Assembly: GCF_038502225.1 (NCBI RefSeq)
Contig: NC_091374.1
Coordinates: forward strand, 5,225,859-5,289,858
From: Cherax quadricarinatus
Lineage: Eukaryota; Arthropoda; Malacostraca; Decapoda; Parastacidae
Length of the DNA stretch: 64,000 nt
Direction of reading: 5' to 3'
Positions 21,536-33,384 of the stretch are shown here, piece by piece. Below the pieces are notes generated by a model, which was not told the origin of the DNA, did not search any database, and worked only from the letters and a program-made list of their open reading frames with translations. The position numbers were made by a program, and so were the translations under genes. Each line of letters starts with the position of its first letter. The stretch's first letter is position 1.

Positions 21536-24204
21536 GGAGTATCATGCTAGGGTGGTGGAGTATCATGCTAGGGTGGTGGAGTATCATGCTAGGGTGGTGG
21601 AGTATCATGCTAGGGTGGTGGAGTATCATGCTAGGGTAGAGTATCATGCTAGGGTGGTGGAGTATCATGCTAAGGTGGTGGAGTATCATGCTAGGGTGGT
21701 GGAGTGTCATGCTAGGGTGGTGGAGTATGATGCTAGGGTGGTGGAATATCATGCTAGGGTGGTGGAGTATCATGCTAGGGTGGTGGAGTATCTTGCTAGG
21801 GTAGAGTATCATGCTAGGGTGGTAGAGTATCATGCTAGGGTGGTGGAATATCATGCTAGGGTAGAGTATCATGCTAGGGTGGTGGAGTATCATGCTAGGG
21901 TGGTGGAGTATCATGCTAGGGTAGAGTATCATGCTAGGGTGGTAGAGTATCATGCTAGGGTAGAGTATCATGCTAGGGTGGTGGAGTATCATGCTAGGGT
22001 GGTGGAGTATCATGCTAGGGTGGTGGAGTATCATGCTAGGGTAGAGTATCATGCTAGGGTAGTGGAGTATCCTGCTAGGGTAGAGTATCATGCTAGGGTG
22101 GTGGAGTATCATGCTAGGGTGGTGGAGTATCCTGCTAGGGTAGAGTATCATGCTAGGGTGGTGGAGTATCATGCTAGGGTGGTGGAGTATCATGCTAGGT
22201 TGGTGGAGTATCATGCTAGGGTGGTGGAGTATCATGCTAGGGTGGTGGAGTATCATGCTAGGGTAGAGTATCATGCTAGGGTGGTGGAGTATCATGCTAG
22301 GGTGGTGGAGTATCATGCTAGGGTGGTGGAGTATCATGCTAGGGTGGTAGAGTATCATGCTAGGGTGGTGGAGTATCATGCTAGGGTGGTGGAGTATCAT
22401 GCTAGGGTGGTGGAGTATCATGCTAGGGTGGTGGAGTATCCTGCTAGGGTAGAGTATCATGCTAGGGTGGTGGAGTATCATGCTAGGGTGGTGGAGTATC
22501 ATGCTAGGGTGGTAGAGTATCATGCTAGGGTGGTGGAGTATCATGCTAGGGTGGTGGAGTATCATGCTAGGGTGGTGGAGTATCATGCTAGGGTGGTGGA
22601 GTATCCTGCTAGGGTAGAGTATCATGCTAGGGTGGTGGAGTATCATGCTAGGGTGGTAGAGTATCATGCTAGGGTGGTGGAGTATCATGCTAGGGTGGTG
22701 GAGTATCATGCTAGGGTGGTGGAGTATCATGCTAGGGTGGTGGAGTATCATGCTAGGGTGGTGGAGTATCATGCTAGGGTGGTGGAGTATCATGCTAGGG
22801 TGGTGGAGTATCCTGCTAGGGTAGAGTATCATGCTAGGGTTGTGGAGTATCATGCTAGGGTGGTAGAGTATCATGCTAGGGTGGTGGAGTATCATGCTAG
22901 GGTGGTAGAGTATCATGCTAGGGTGGTGGAGTATCATGCTAGGGTGGTGGAGTATCATGCTAGGGTGGTAGAGTATCATGCTAGGGTGGTGGAGTATCAT
23001 GCTAGGGTGGTGGAGTATCATGCTAGGGTGGTGGAGTATCATGCTAGGGTGGTGGAGTATCATGCTAGGGTGGTAGAGTATCATGCTAGGGTGGTGGAGT
23101 ATCATGCTAGGGTGGTGGAGTATCATGCTAGGGTGGTGGAGTATCATGCTAAGGTGGTGGAGTATCATGCTAGGGTGGTGGAGTATCATGCTAGGGTGGT
23201 GGAGTATCCTGCTAGGGTAGAGTATCATGCTAGGGTGGTGGAGTATCATGCTAAGGTGGTGGAGTATCATGCTAGGGTGGTGGAGTATCATGCTAGGGTG
23301 GTGGAGTATCCTGCTAGGGTAGAGTATCATGCTAGGGTGGTGGAGTATCATGCTAAGGTGGTGGAGTATCATGCTAGGGTGGTGGAGTATCATGCTAGGG
23401 TGGTGGAGTATCCTGCTAGGGTAGAGTATCATGCTAGGGTGGTGGAGTATCATGCTAAGGTGGTGGAGTATCATGCTAGGGTGGTGGAGTATCATGCTAG
23501 GGTGGTGGAGTATCCTGCTAGGGTAGAGTATCATGCTAGGGTGGTGGAATATCATGCTAAGGTGGTGGAGTATCATGCTAGGGTGGTGGAGTATCATGCT
23601 AGGGTAGAGTATCATGCTAGGGTGGTGGAGTATCATGCTAAGGTGGTGGAGTATCATGCTAGGGTGGTGGAGTATCATGCTAGGGTGGTGGAGTATCATG
23701 CTAGGGTAGAGTATCATGCTAGGGTGGTGGAGTATCATGCTAGGGTAGAGTATCATGCTAGGGTGGTGGAGTATCATGCTAGGGTGGTGGAGTATCATGC
23801 TAGGGTGGTAGAGTATCATGCTAGGGTGGTGGAGTATCATGCTAGGGTGGTGGAGTATCATGCTAGGGTGGTGGAGTATCATGCTAGGGTGGTGGAGTAT
23901 CCTGCTAGGGTAGAGTATCATGCTAGGGTGGTGGAGTATCATGCTAGGGTGGTGGAGTATCATGCTAGGGTGGTGGAGTATCATGCTAAGGTGGTGGAGT
24001 ATCATGCTAGGGTGGTGGAGTATCATGCTAGGGTGGTGGAGTATCATGCTAGGGTGGTGGAGTATCATGCTAGGGTGGTGGAGTATCATGCTAGGGTAGA
24101 GTATCATGCGAAGGTGGTGGAGTATCATGCTAGGGTGGTGGAGTATCATGCTAGGGTGGTGGAGTATCATGCTAGGGTGGTGGAGTATCATGCTTGGGTG
24201 GGGG
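21536..24204. repeat. 21/18-base minisatellite with 102-base higher-order repeat
   Basis: Units of 21 bases (GTGGTGGAGTATCATGCTAG plus G) alternate irregularly with 18-base units that have lost GTG. Both lengths are multiples of three, so both strands stay open: VEYHAR on plus (21552-24230) and ILHHPSM on minus. CCTGCTAGGG variants recur every 102 bases at 23208, 23310, 23412 and 23514, giving a higher-order unit of four 21-mers and one 18-mer. The array directly abuts the 35-base array at a shared GTGGTGG. Confidence 0.96.
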
Positions 24205-24324
24205 GAGGGGGTCGACTACCCCCCTCGTAAAAACGAACCAAACTGCTCGTTTCTTCGGGTTAAAAAGAGTTTTTTTCATATTTATGGTAGTTACTTTTAT
24301 GGTGTCTGAGCCGCGCCGCCATGA

Positions 24325-24885
24325 CCATGATCTGAACTCTGGAACGCTGGAATGGACCTTCTATACACCACCAGTGAACATGCTGTACCTGAACACTGGA
24401 ATGCTGGAATGGACCTGTACACCAACAGTGAACATGCTATGACTGAATGCTGGAATGCTGGAACGGACTTTCTGTTCACCATTAGCAGTGAACATGTTAT
24501 ACCTGAACACTGGAATGCTGGAACGGACCTGTACACTAACAGTGAACATGCTATACCTGAACACTGGAATGCTGGAACGGACCTCCTGTGCACCAATACT
24601 GGTAAACATACATCGGTAAACGTGTTGTACATGAATACTGGAATGGAACTCCTACACATCACAAGCGTGCGTACATTATGCCTGAACGCAGGGACACTGG
24701 AAAGTATCTCCTGTGCACCAACAACAGTGCACGTGCATTGTACCTGAAGTCTGGAATGGAACTCCTCCACATCACCGGTGACTGCATGCTGTACGTATCT
24801 GAACGCTGGAACACTGGAATAGAACTCCTTTACATCATCACATCATGCTATTCCTGAACGATGGAACACTAGAATAGAACAAGGT
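24325..24885. repeat. Degenerate 54-60-base tandem repeat
   Basis: About nine diverged copies of a unit containing CTGGAATGCTGGAACGGACC and AACAGTGAACATGCTATACC. Open frames on both strands here are repeat translations with no other support. Confidence 0.8.
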
Positions 24886-24904
24886 AAATATGATAGGTTA
24901 CCTG

Positions 24905-25115
24905 TACTCTCTTCCAAGGGTCAGCGCCCCCACCGGCCTATCCTAGACCAGGCCTCCTGGTTGCTGGCTTGATCGATCAGGCTGTTGTTGTCCACTGCCT
25001 GTACTCCAACGTATGCACCACAACCCGACTGATCAGGAACTGATATAAGGAATTTGTCGAGTTTTTTCTTGAAGACATCCAGGAGTCTGTTGGTTGCTCT
25101 TGTGATAGGAGCGGA
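24905..25115 (-). mobile_element. LINE-B C-terminal fragment
   Basis: The minus-strand frame reads LDVFKKKLDKFLISVPDQSG and NNSLIDQASNQEAWSRIG. The basic FKKKLDKFL and the PDQ motif match the end of non-LTR reverse transcriptases and the other LINE-B tails in this window. It is truncated upstream. Confidence 0.75.
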
Positions 25116-25124
25116 CACGTCAGC

Positions 25125-25171
25125 ATGTTAAGAGGCGGGCCCAAGAGCTGCAGCTTAAACCCAGTAGATAT

Positions 25172-25247
<76 letters not shown>
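25125..25247 (+). mobile_element. LINE-D 3' tail and (AC)n
   Basis: AAGAGGCGGGCCCAAGAGCT resembles the LINE-D terminal block (GAAGAGGCGGGGCCAGGAGC at 44738). It is followed at 25173-25247 by about 37 AC units. Confidence 0.65.
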
Positions 25248-25249
<2 letters not shown>

Positions 25250-25319
25250 TTTACGTTATTCTTTCCTCCGCCTCATTATTTCCGTCTCTGTGCTCCATTA
25301 TTTATTTCCTCCCTGTTCT

Positions 25320-25620
25320 TTCTTTGCTACTCACTTGCCTTTATCTCCCTTCCCTCCTTCCTTCCCCTCCCTCCCACCTTCCTCTCCCTCGCTCCTTCCC
25401 TCCCTCCCAGCAGCGTAACAACCCAGGTTTACCTCTCTGGCACAACACTCGCATCTCAGTCTTGGCTTCCTAAATCTCCCACTAATTACAACGAGCGTTT
25501 TATAGTCTTGTTTGCATCCCTTAATTACCTCTCTTTTTTCTTTTAATCCTTCATCCTCTCTTCGTCCCCTTTCCCCTCTCCCTCCTTCTATTCCTCCATC
25601 CCTTCCTCCCTCCCCAAAAT
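25320..25620. repeat. Pyrimidine-rich low-complexity sequence
   Basis: CT-rich plus strand with CCCTCC and TTCC runs, interrupted at 25420-25520 by mixed sequence. No gene is supported. Confidence 0.7.
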
Positions 25621-25764
25621 CCTGGATCCATCCCTCAAAGAACATTAAGACGTATCATTTGCTTTAGTTTCCCCTAGTACCACCGACACACCAGAGAAAA
25701 TTTATTTCAGTTACCCCATTATCACCCAAATTCTGGCCCAAACCCCCAATGACACAGCCTTGAT

Positions 25765-25900
25765 GCTGTTGAAGGGCTCTCGATCCAAGAAACTGGCTCT
25801 GCTCTACCTCCTTGGATCCACTCTTATTACTTCAGGCGCTGTATGACTCCCGCCTCCTTCTTACGGGCTTAGCGCTTGCCCGTGAATGTGATAATAATTA
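25765..25900 (+). mobile_element. SINE-G, sense
   Basis: Family landmarks in order: GGGCTCTCGATCCAAGAA, CTTGGATCCA, CAGGCGCTGTATGACTCC, GGGCTTAGCGCTTGCCC and an ATAATAATTATA tail. Confidence 0.75.
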
Positions 25901-26080
25901 TATTTCGTATTAACTTAATCCCTCTCTCGGTGTTTACATAAATAAAAAGGTAATGTGTAATTACTACAAAGGGGAAAAAAGGATGGGATTCATTTTGGGA
26001 GAGATTAAGATAATGTAACAAAATCCTGGTAGAGATTTAAGTCAGAAAACGAGCATTCCGTAGGTGCTGGAATGATGATG

Positions 26081-26148
<68 letters not shown>
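26081..26148. repeat. (ATT)n microsatellite
   Basis: About 23 ATT units, followed by ATAATA and TATTATT low complexity to about 26200. Confidence 0.95.
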
Positions 26149-26149
<1 letters not shown>

Positions 26150-26234
26150 CAAATAGTAATAATAATAACAGTAGTATAATTATTATTACTATTATTATTG
26201 CTATGGTTATTCGGTATTACTAAGTACTTATGTA

Positions 26235-26535
26235 TTGTTATTAATAGAGGAGCGCTGATCCAGCCCTTCCAGCTCTCAGCGGCTGGGGACTGGAATGTAA
26301 TCAGGTTTGATGGCAGAGAGGGGAGAGAAAGCTACAATTCCTTAGATCAAGAGCTCCTCCCTGGCAACCCCCTCAAGGGACAGGTTCCTTGATGCTGGTG
26401 AGGGGCCCTTGAGTTAGGGAATTGGATCTGTACTCCAGTTCCCTGAATTAAGCCTGGATGCCTTCCAATCCACACACACACAGACGCTATATAATCCCTA
26501 CCTTTTTATCGCTTCCCACTAATAATAATAATCCT
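26235..26535. mobile_element. SINE-G inverted pair
   Basis: A minus copy (about 26235-26365; its reverse reads GAGCTCTTGATCTAAGGAAT and ATCAAACCTGATTACATTCC) is followed within about 20 bases by a plus copy. The plus copy has GATGCTGGTGAGGGGCCCTT, AATTAAGCCTGGATGCCTTC, ACGCTATATAATCCC and an AATAATAATAAT tail. Confidence 0.7.
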
Positions 26536-26759
26536 TAGCATCAAGGCTCCTTCCTCTCCTTGAAGGTAGGAGTCGCCAGATAAGGACAAGAGTAGCCTGG
26601 GGTAAGGAGATACTAGGCTATTTTATGTCTAACACTCATCCCTGCTGGGATTATAACAGGAATTACAGTGCAGCTACCTCTGGGAGAGCCTCTGGCCCAG
26701 GGTGAGCGTGGGTCTGTATGACGCATGCTGCTCTGCTCTCATGTCTTCTTGTATTTCTG

Positions 26760-26880
26760 CTTGTCTTATCTGTGCTCCAGTTCCCAGAATTAAGCCTGAA
26801 TGCCTTCCACATCCCCCCCCCCCAGGCGCTGTATAATCCTCCGGGTTTAGCGCTTCCCCCTTGATTATAATAATAATCTG
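26760..26880 (+). mobile_element. SINE-G 3' half
   Basis: GCTCCAGTTCCCAGAATTAA, GCCTGAATGCCTTCCACATC, a C11 run, AGGCGCTGTATAATCCTCCG, GGGTTTAGCGCTTCCCCC and a TAATAATAAT tail. Confidence 0.8.
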
Positions 26881-26944
26881 CTTTGTCTTGAGTTATGCAG
26901 TGTTTTTCCGATGCGTCGGGTTGTGATTTGATCAACTATTTGCA

Positions 26945-27225
26945 GTTAGAGGTTAGGTTAGGTTAGGTTTGTTATGAAACAGGACAAGTGTTTCCTGACG
27001 CTGGTCTTAGTTATATGATGACCCGCAGCTGGTTCTTTTGGTCATCTTTTGGTCACTGGCTTACCCCTCCACCTCTTTAAAGTCATTTTTTAGAGGTGGT
27101 CCTGTAAGCCAGTGGAAGGCCTCGGTCAGATGACCAAAAACTCCAGCTGTGGGGCATCATATGACTAAGACCCCACGTCAGGAAACACCTGTTTTGTTTC
27201 TTGACGAACCTTAACAAACCTAACC
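26945..27225. mobile_element. repA head-to-head inverted pair
   Basis: A minus copy (26945-27085, opening with (GGTTA)n) and a plus copy (27090-27225, ending AACAAACCTAACCTT) meet near their AT-rich ends around 27085-27092. The result is an inverted repeat with arms of about 135 bases. I see no clear target-site duplication. Confidence 0.8.
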
Positions 27226-27377
27226 TTATAATTCACAGATGTAAGAGGCTTGAGCATATTAAAAATATATTTTACAGGGTGAAACAATTTTAGATATAGG
27301 ATGGTACTCAGGAGAGAGAGCGCGGTATGAGGGGTACGGGCCAAGATAATCCCATAGCGAGCAGTGGGAAACCCATG

Positions 27378-27672
27378 TACCAACAGTGTGACTCACGAAA
27401 TCGTAATGACACGATTGTAAACAAACCATACCACGGGCGGGATTTGAACCCGCGGTCAGAGAGTCAAAACTCCAGACCGTCGCGTTAGCCACTGGACCAG
27501 CTAGCCACAATAAGATTCGTCCAACTAGGTATATTTCTACACCATAGGAAGGTTAGCATAGGCACCACTGTGACCACAAATGCAGTGGCTAACGCGACGG
27601 TCTGGAGTTTTGAGACTCTCTAACCGCGGGTTCAAATCCCGCCCGTGGTATGGTTTTTTTACCAACAGTGTG
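27378..27672 (-). mobile_element. tE: tRNA-like inverted retroposon with 13-base TSD
   Basis: Bounded by direct repeats TACCAACAGTGTG at 27378-27390 and 27660-27672. Read on the minus strand: a T-run complement and an antisense tRNA-like segment, a spacer of about 75 bases, then a sense unit with an A-box-like TGGCTAACGCG, a B-box-like GGTTCAAATCC and the family 3' end (CAATCGTGTCATTACGATTT then CGTGAGT). The repeated arms are about 80 bases. This is the arrangement of a 5'-inverted retroposon. Confidence 0.82.
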
Positions 27673-27729
27673 TATGTATCTTGCAAGGACCCATAGTAGT
27701 GTTGGTGGTATTTTGTTTGTAGGGAGAAC

Positions 27730-27825
27730 TGGAGAAACCTTTCTTGACGCTGATGTTAGGCAGATGATGACACATTACTTGCAGCTGGAACTAGCTTACT
27801 GTTCCACCATTAAAAAAAACAGAGA
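27730..27825 (-). mobile_element. repA fragment, diverged
   Basis: TTTCTTGACGCTGATGTTAG, AGATGATGACACATTACTTG and CAGCTGGAACTAG follow the antisense repA order with several changes. Confidence 0.5.
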
Positions 27826-28254
27826 TAACATCATGTGATATAATCATAGATTATTCCCCTTATATAAAAAAAAGATCATTAAGCAGCAATAATCTAAGAT
27901 AATCCCCATGAAAAGTTTGCAGGGCTTAATTAAAGTCTCATCAAGAAGAATATATATTTTCTTAATATAAAGTAGTACAGAGGAGTAAAAGGAATGAGGA
28001 ACACTGGAGGAGATCTATTGGCTGACGCCTGGCCAATAGACCTCCTGCAGTTCTCACTCTGTGCAAGAAAAGTCAAGTATATTGGTAAACATTATTCTCT
28101 AGTAATTATATATAATAAAAAAATTTATTTGTCTTTAAACAGGCTTATTTTCCTTTAATTGATGTTTTTAATAGTCATGCATAATGATTTTTTTTGTTTA
28201 TGGTTAGTGAACGTAAGAGGTACTGATTTATATGTGAACAGAGGCTTATGTGGA
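27826..28254. other. AT-rich spacer with a 15-base hairpin
   Basis: Mostly featureless. At 28008-28046 AGGAGATCTATTGGC and GCCAATAGACCTCCT form a 15-base hairpin with one mismatch and a 9-base loop. Confidence 0.5.
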
Positions 28255-30736
28255 TTGTTCCAGCTCCATGGAGCTGAACTCTTCTCCAGGCTGAGGGACT
28301 GACTATCTTGTTCCAGCTCCATGGAGCTGAACTCTTCTCCAGGCTGAGGGACTGACTATCTTGTTCCAGCTCCATGGAGTTGAACTCTTCTCCAGGCTGA
28401 GGGACTGACTATCTTGTTCCAGCTCCATGGAGCTGAACTCTTCTCCAGGCTGAGGGACTGACTATCTTGTTCCAGCTCCATGGAGTTGAACTCTTCTCCA
28501 GGCTGAGGGACTGACTATCTTGTTCCAGCTCCATGGAGCTGAACTCTTCTCCAGGCTGAGGGACTGACTATCTTGTTCCAGCTCCATGGAGTTGAACTCT
28601 TCTCCAGGCTGAGGGACTGACTATCTTGTTCCAGCTCCATGGAGCTGAACTCTTCTCCAGGCTGAGGGACTGACCACCTTGTTCAGCTCCATGGAGCTGA
28701 ACTCTTCTCCAGGCTGAGGGACTGACTATCTTGTTCCATCTCCATGGAGCTGAACTCTTCTCCAGGCTGAGGGACTGACTATCTTGTTCCAGCTCCATGG
28801 AGCTGAACTCTTCTCCAGGCTGAGGGACTGACTATCTTGTTCCAGCTCCATGGAGTTGAACTCTTCTCCAGGCTGAGGGACTGACTATCTTGTTCCAGCT
28901 CCATGGAGCTGAACTCTTCTCCAGGCTGAGGGACTGACCACCTTGTTCAGCTCCATGGAACTGAACTCTTCTCCAGGCTGAGGGACTGACTATCTTGTTC
29001 AATCTCCATGGAGCTGAACTCTTCTCCAGGCTGAGGGACTGACTATCTTGTTCCAGCTCCATGGAGCTGAACTCTTCTCCAGGCTGAGGGACTGACCACC
29101 TTGTTGAGCTCCATGGAACTGAACTCTTCTCCAGGCTGAGGGACTGACTATCTTGTTCCAGCTCTATGGAGCTGAACTCTTCTCCAGGCTGAGGGACTGA
29201 CTATCTTGTTCCAGCTCCATGGAGCTGAACTCTTCTCCAGGCTGAGGGACTGACTATCTTGTTCCAGCTCCATGGAGCTGAACTCTTCTCCAGGCTGAGG
29301 GACTGACTATCTTGTTCCAGCTCCATGGAGTTGAACTCTTCTCCAGGCTGAGGGACTGACTATCTTGTTCCAGCTCCATGGAGCTGAACTCTTCTCCAGG
29401 CTGAGGGACTGACTATCTTGTTCCAGCTCCATGGAGTTGAACTCTTCTCCAGGCTGAGGGACTGACTATCTTGTTCCAGCTCCATGGAGCTGAACTCTTC
29501 TCCAGGCTGAGGGACTGACTATCTTGTTCCAGCTCCATGGAGCTGAACTCTTCTCCAGGCTGAGGGACTGACCACCTTGTTCAGCTCCATGGAGCTGAAC
29601 TCTTCTCCAGGCTGAGGGACTGACTATCTTGTTCCATCTCCATGGAGCTGAACTCTTCTCCAGGCTGAGGGACTGACTATCTTGTTCCAGCTCCATGGAG
29701 CTGAACTCTTCTCCAGGCTGAGGGACTGACTATCTTGTTCCAGCTCCATGGAGTTGAACTCTTCTCCAGGCTGAGGGACTGACTATCTTGTTCCAGCTCC
29801 ATGGAGCTGAACTCTTCTCCAGGCTGAGGGACTGAACACCTTGTTCAGCTCCATGGAACTGAACTCTTCTCCAGGCTGAGGGACTGACTATCTTGTTCAA
29901 TCTCCATGGAGCTGAACTCTTCTCCAGGCTGAGGGACTGACTATCTTGTTCCAGCTCCATGGAGCTGAACTCTTCTCCAGGCTGAGGGACTGACCACCTT
30001 GTTGAGCTCCATGGAACTGAACTCTTCTCCAGGCTGAGGGACTGACTATCTTGTTCCAGCTCTATGGAGCTGAACTCTTCTCCAGGCTGAGGGACTGACT
30101 ATCTTGTTCCAGCTCCATGGAGCTGAACTCTTCTCCAGGCTGAGGGACTGACTATCTTGTTCCAGCTCCATGGAGCTGAACTCTTCTCCAGGCTGAGGGA
30201 CTGACTATCTTGTTCCAGCTCCATGGAGCTGAACTCTTCTCCAGGCTGAGGGACTGACTATCTTGTTCCAGCTCCATGGAGCTGAATTCTCAAGGCTGAG
30301 GGACTGACTATCTTGTTCCAGCTCCATGGAGCTAAACTTTTCTCCAGGCTGAGGGACTGACTATCTTGTTCCAGCTCCATGGAGCTGAACTCTTCTTCAG
30401 GCTGAGGGACTGACTATCTTGTTCCAGCTCCATGGAGCTGAACTCTTCTCCAGGCTGAGGGACTGACTATCTTGTTCCAGCTCCATGGAGCTGAACTCTT
30501 CTCCAGGCTGAGGGACTGACTATCTTGTTCCAGCTCCATGGAGCTGAACTCTTCTCCAGGCTGAGGGACTGACTATCTTGTTCCAGCTCCATGGAGCTGA
30601 ACTTTTCTCCAGGCTGAGGGACTGACTATCTTGTTCCAGCTCCATGGAGCTGAACTCTTCTCCAGGCTGAGGGACTGACTATCTTGTTCCAGCTCCATGG
30701 AGCTGAACTCTTCTCCAGGCTGAGGGACTGACCACC
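28255..30736. repeat. 53-base minisatellite with 898-base segmental repeat
   Basis: About 47 copies of a 53-base unit containing the perfect 16-base palindrome CAGCTCCATGGAGCTG, then AACTCTTCTCCAGGCTGAGG and GACTGACTATCTTG. Some units are 52 bases. Rare GACCACC variants at 28671, 28935 and 29093 recur at 29569, 29833 and 29991, each exactly 898 bases later, so a block of about 17 units has been duplicated. Minus-strand open frames are repeat translations. Confidence 0.96.
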
Positions 30737-30769
30737 TTAAATCAAATTTCTCCAAGGTTGATGGACTGA

Positions 30770-30890
30770 TTACATTATCTTCACTACTACACCTGTTGCC
30801 TCTGTATTTGACTGAAGAAGCCTACTGTGTAGTCTAAACGTTTCAACAATAACGATACCCAACTATTGCACATGTGTCTTAATCATCACC
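30770..30890 (+). ncRNA. Hammerhead-like motif in a Penelope-type repeat fragment (family J-like)
   Basis: CTGAAGA (30812-30818) fits the hammerhead core CUGANGA. It is followed by a stem-loop GCCTAC-TGT-GTAGTC (30820-30834, one mismatch), then TAAACG where the ribozyme consensus has GAAAC, then TTTC. The downstream AACAATAACGATACCCAACT and TTGCACATGTGTCTTA resemble the sequence after the core in other J copies. With G12 changed to T this copy is probably inactive. The link to Penelope-like elements is from general knowledge of that family. Confidence 0.5.
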
Positions 30891-30963
30891 CTCCCGAACA
30901 CGTTTTGTTCCGTCTTGGTACTAAACAAAGATTAAAAAATTGCCTCAAGTGTGGATGTTGTGC

Positions 30964-31952
30964 GAATTGTTGGAGCCACGTTATTGTAAATATAATTGTT
31001 GGAGCCACGTTATTGTAAATATAATTGTTGGAGCCACGTTATTGTAAGTATAATTGTTGGAGCCACGTTATTGTAAATATAATTGTTGGAGCCACGTTAT
31101 TGTAAATATAATTGTTGCAACCACGTTATTGTAAATATAATTGTTGGAGCCACGTTATTGTAAATATAATTGTTGCAACCACGTTATTGTAAATATAATT
31201 GTTGGAGCCACGTTATTGTAAATATAATTGTTGCAACCACGTTATTGTAAATATAATTGTTGGAGCCACGTTATTGTAAATATAATTGTTGGAGCCACGT
31301 TATTGTAAATATAATTGTTGGAGCCACGTTATTGTAAATATAATTGTTGGAGCCACGTTATTGTAAATATAATTGTTGGAGCCACGTTATTGTAAGTATA
31401 ATTGTTGGAGCCACGTTATTGTAAATATAATTGTTGGAGCCACGTTATTGTAAATATAATTGTTGCAACCACGTTATTGTAAATATAATTGTTGGAGCCA
31501 CGTTATTGTAAATATAATTGTTGGAGCCACGTTATTGTAAATATAATTGTTGGAGCCACGTTATTGTAAATATAATTGTTGGAGCCACGTTATTGTAAGT
31601 ATAATTGTTGGAGCCACGTTATTGTAAATATAATTGTTGTAGCCACGTTATTGTAAATATAATTGTTGGAGCCACGTTATTGTAAATATAATTGTTGGAG
31701 CCACGTTATTGTAAATATAATTGTTGGAGCCACGTTATTGTAAATATAATTGTTGGAGCCACGTTATTGTAAATATAATTGTTGGAGCCACGTTATTGTA
31801 AATATAATTGTTGGAGCCACGTTATTGTAAATATAATTGTTGGAGCCACGTTATTGTAAATATAATTGTTGGAGCCACGTTATTGTAAATATAATTGTTG
31901 GAGCCACGTTATTGTAAATATAATTGTTGGAGCCACGTTATTGTAAGTATAA
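30964..31952. repeat. 29-base minisatellite
   Basis: About 34 copies of a 29-base unit made of GTTGGAGCCACGTTATTG and TAAATATAATT. Variants with GCAACC or AAGTA are scattered. Only about 230 bases separate it from the unrelated 53-base array. Confidence 0.96.
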
Positions 31953-32230
31953 TGATACACAATACCGACAAGTTGATAAGTAAGACAAGTATGCAACAGT
32001 TAAGTAACTTTATTCCGGAACGTTTCGCTCATACAGCATTGCACTCCACCTCTGGTGCAAATTGTGGGACCCACAGCCTCGGAGAAGTGGATCAAAAACG
32101 CTTCAAGGAAGAATATTTGGATTTCTTCCTGAAGCTATTTGAATATTCCACTTCCCATGCCACCCCAGCTTTTCATTCTTTTTTTTGTCCTATTTCTTAC
32201 TTTAGTATACATATATCTACATAAATTTCC
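31953..32230 (-). mobile_element. Family J-like repeat fragment
   Basis: On the minus strand GCTGTATGAGCGAAACGTTC is followed by CGGAATAAAGTTACTTAACT and GTTGCATACTTGTCTTAC, the order seen after the GAAACG core at 34885-35125. The CUGANGA box is not recognisable. The plus-strand open frame of 109 codons through this region shows no motif. Confidence 0.5.
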
Positions 32231-33365
<1,135 letters not shown>

Positions 33366-33384
33366 GTTCGTGGTTACAATACAC

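Noticed and set aside
19308..24191. 1627-codon open frame on the minus strand
   Set aside because: It translates the 21/18-base and 35-base satellites; the open state follows from repeat sequence without stops, and it crosses two unrelated arrays.
21552..24230. 892-codon plus-strand frame (VEYHAR repeats)
   Set aside because: Unit lengths 21 and 18 are multiples of three, so frames stay open on both strands; no promoter or other evidence.
27391..27659. Functional tRNA genes
   Set aside because: B-box-like motifs are present, but the cloverleaf is incomplete, copies are inverted and bounded by target duplications, so they are tRNA-derived retroposons.
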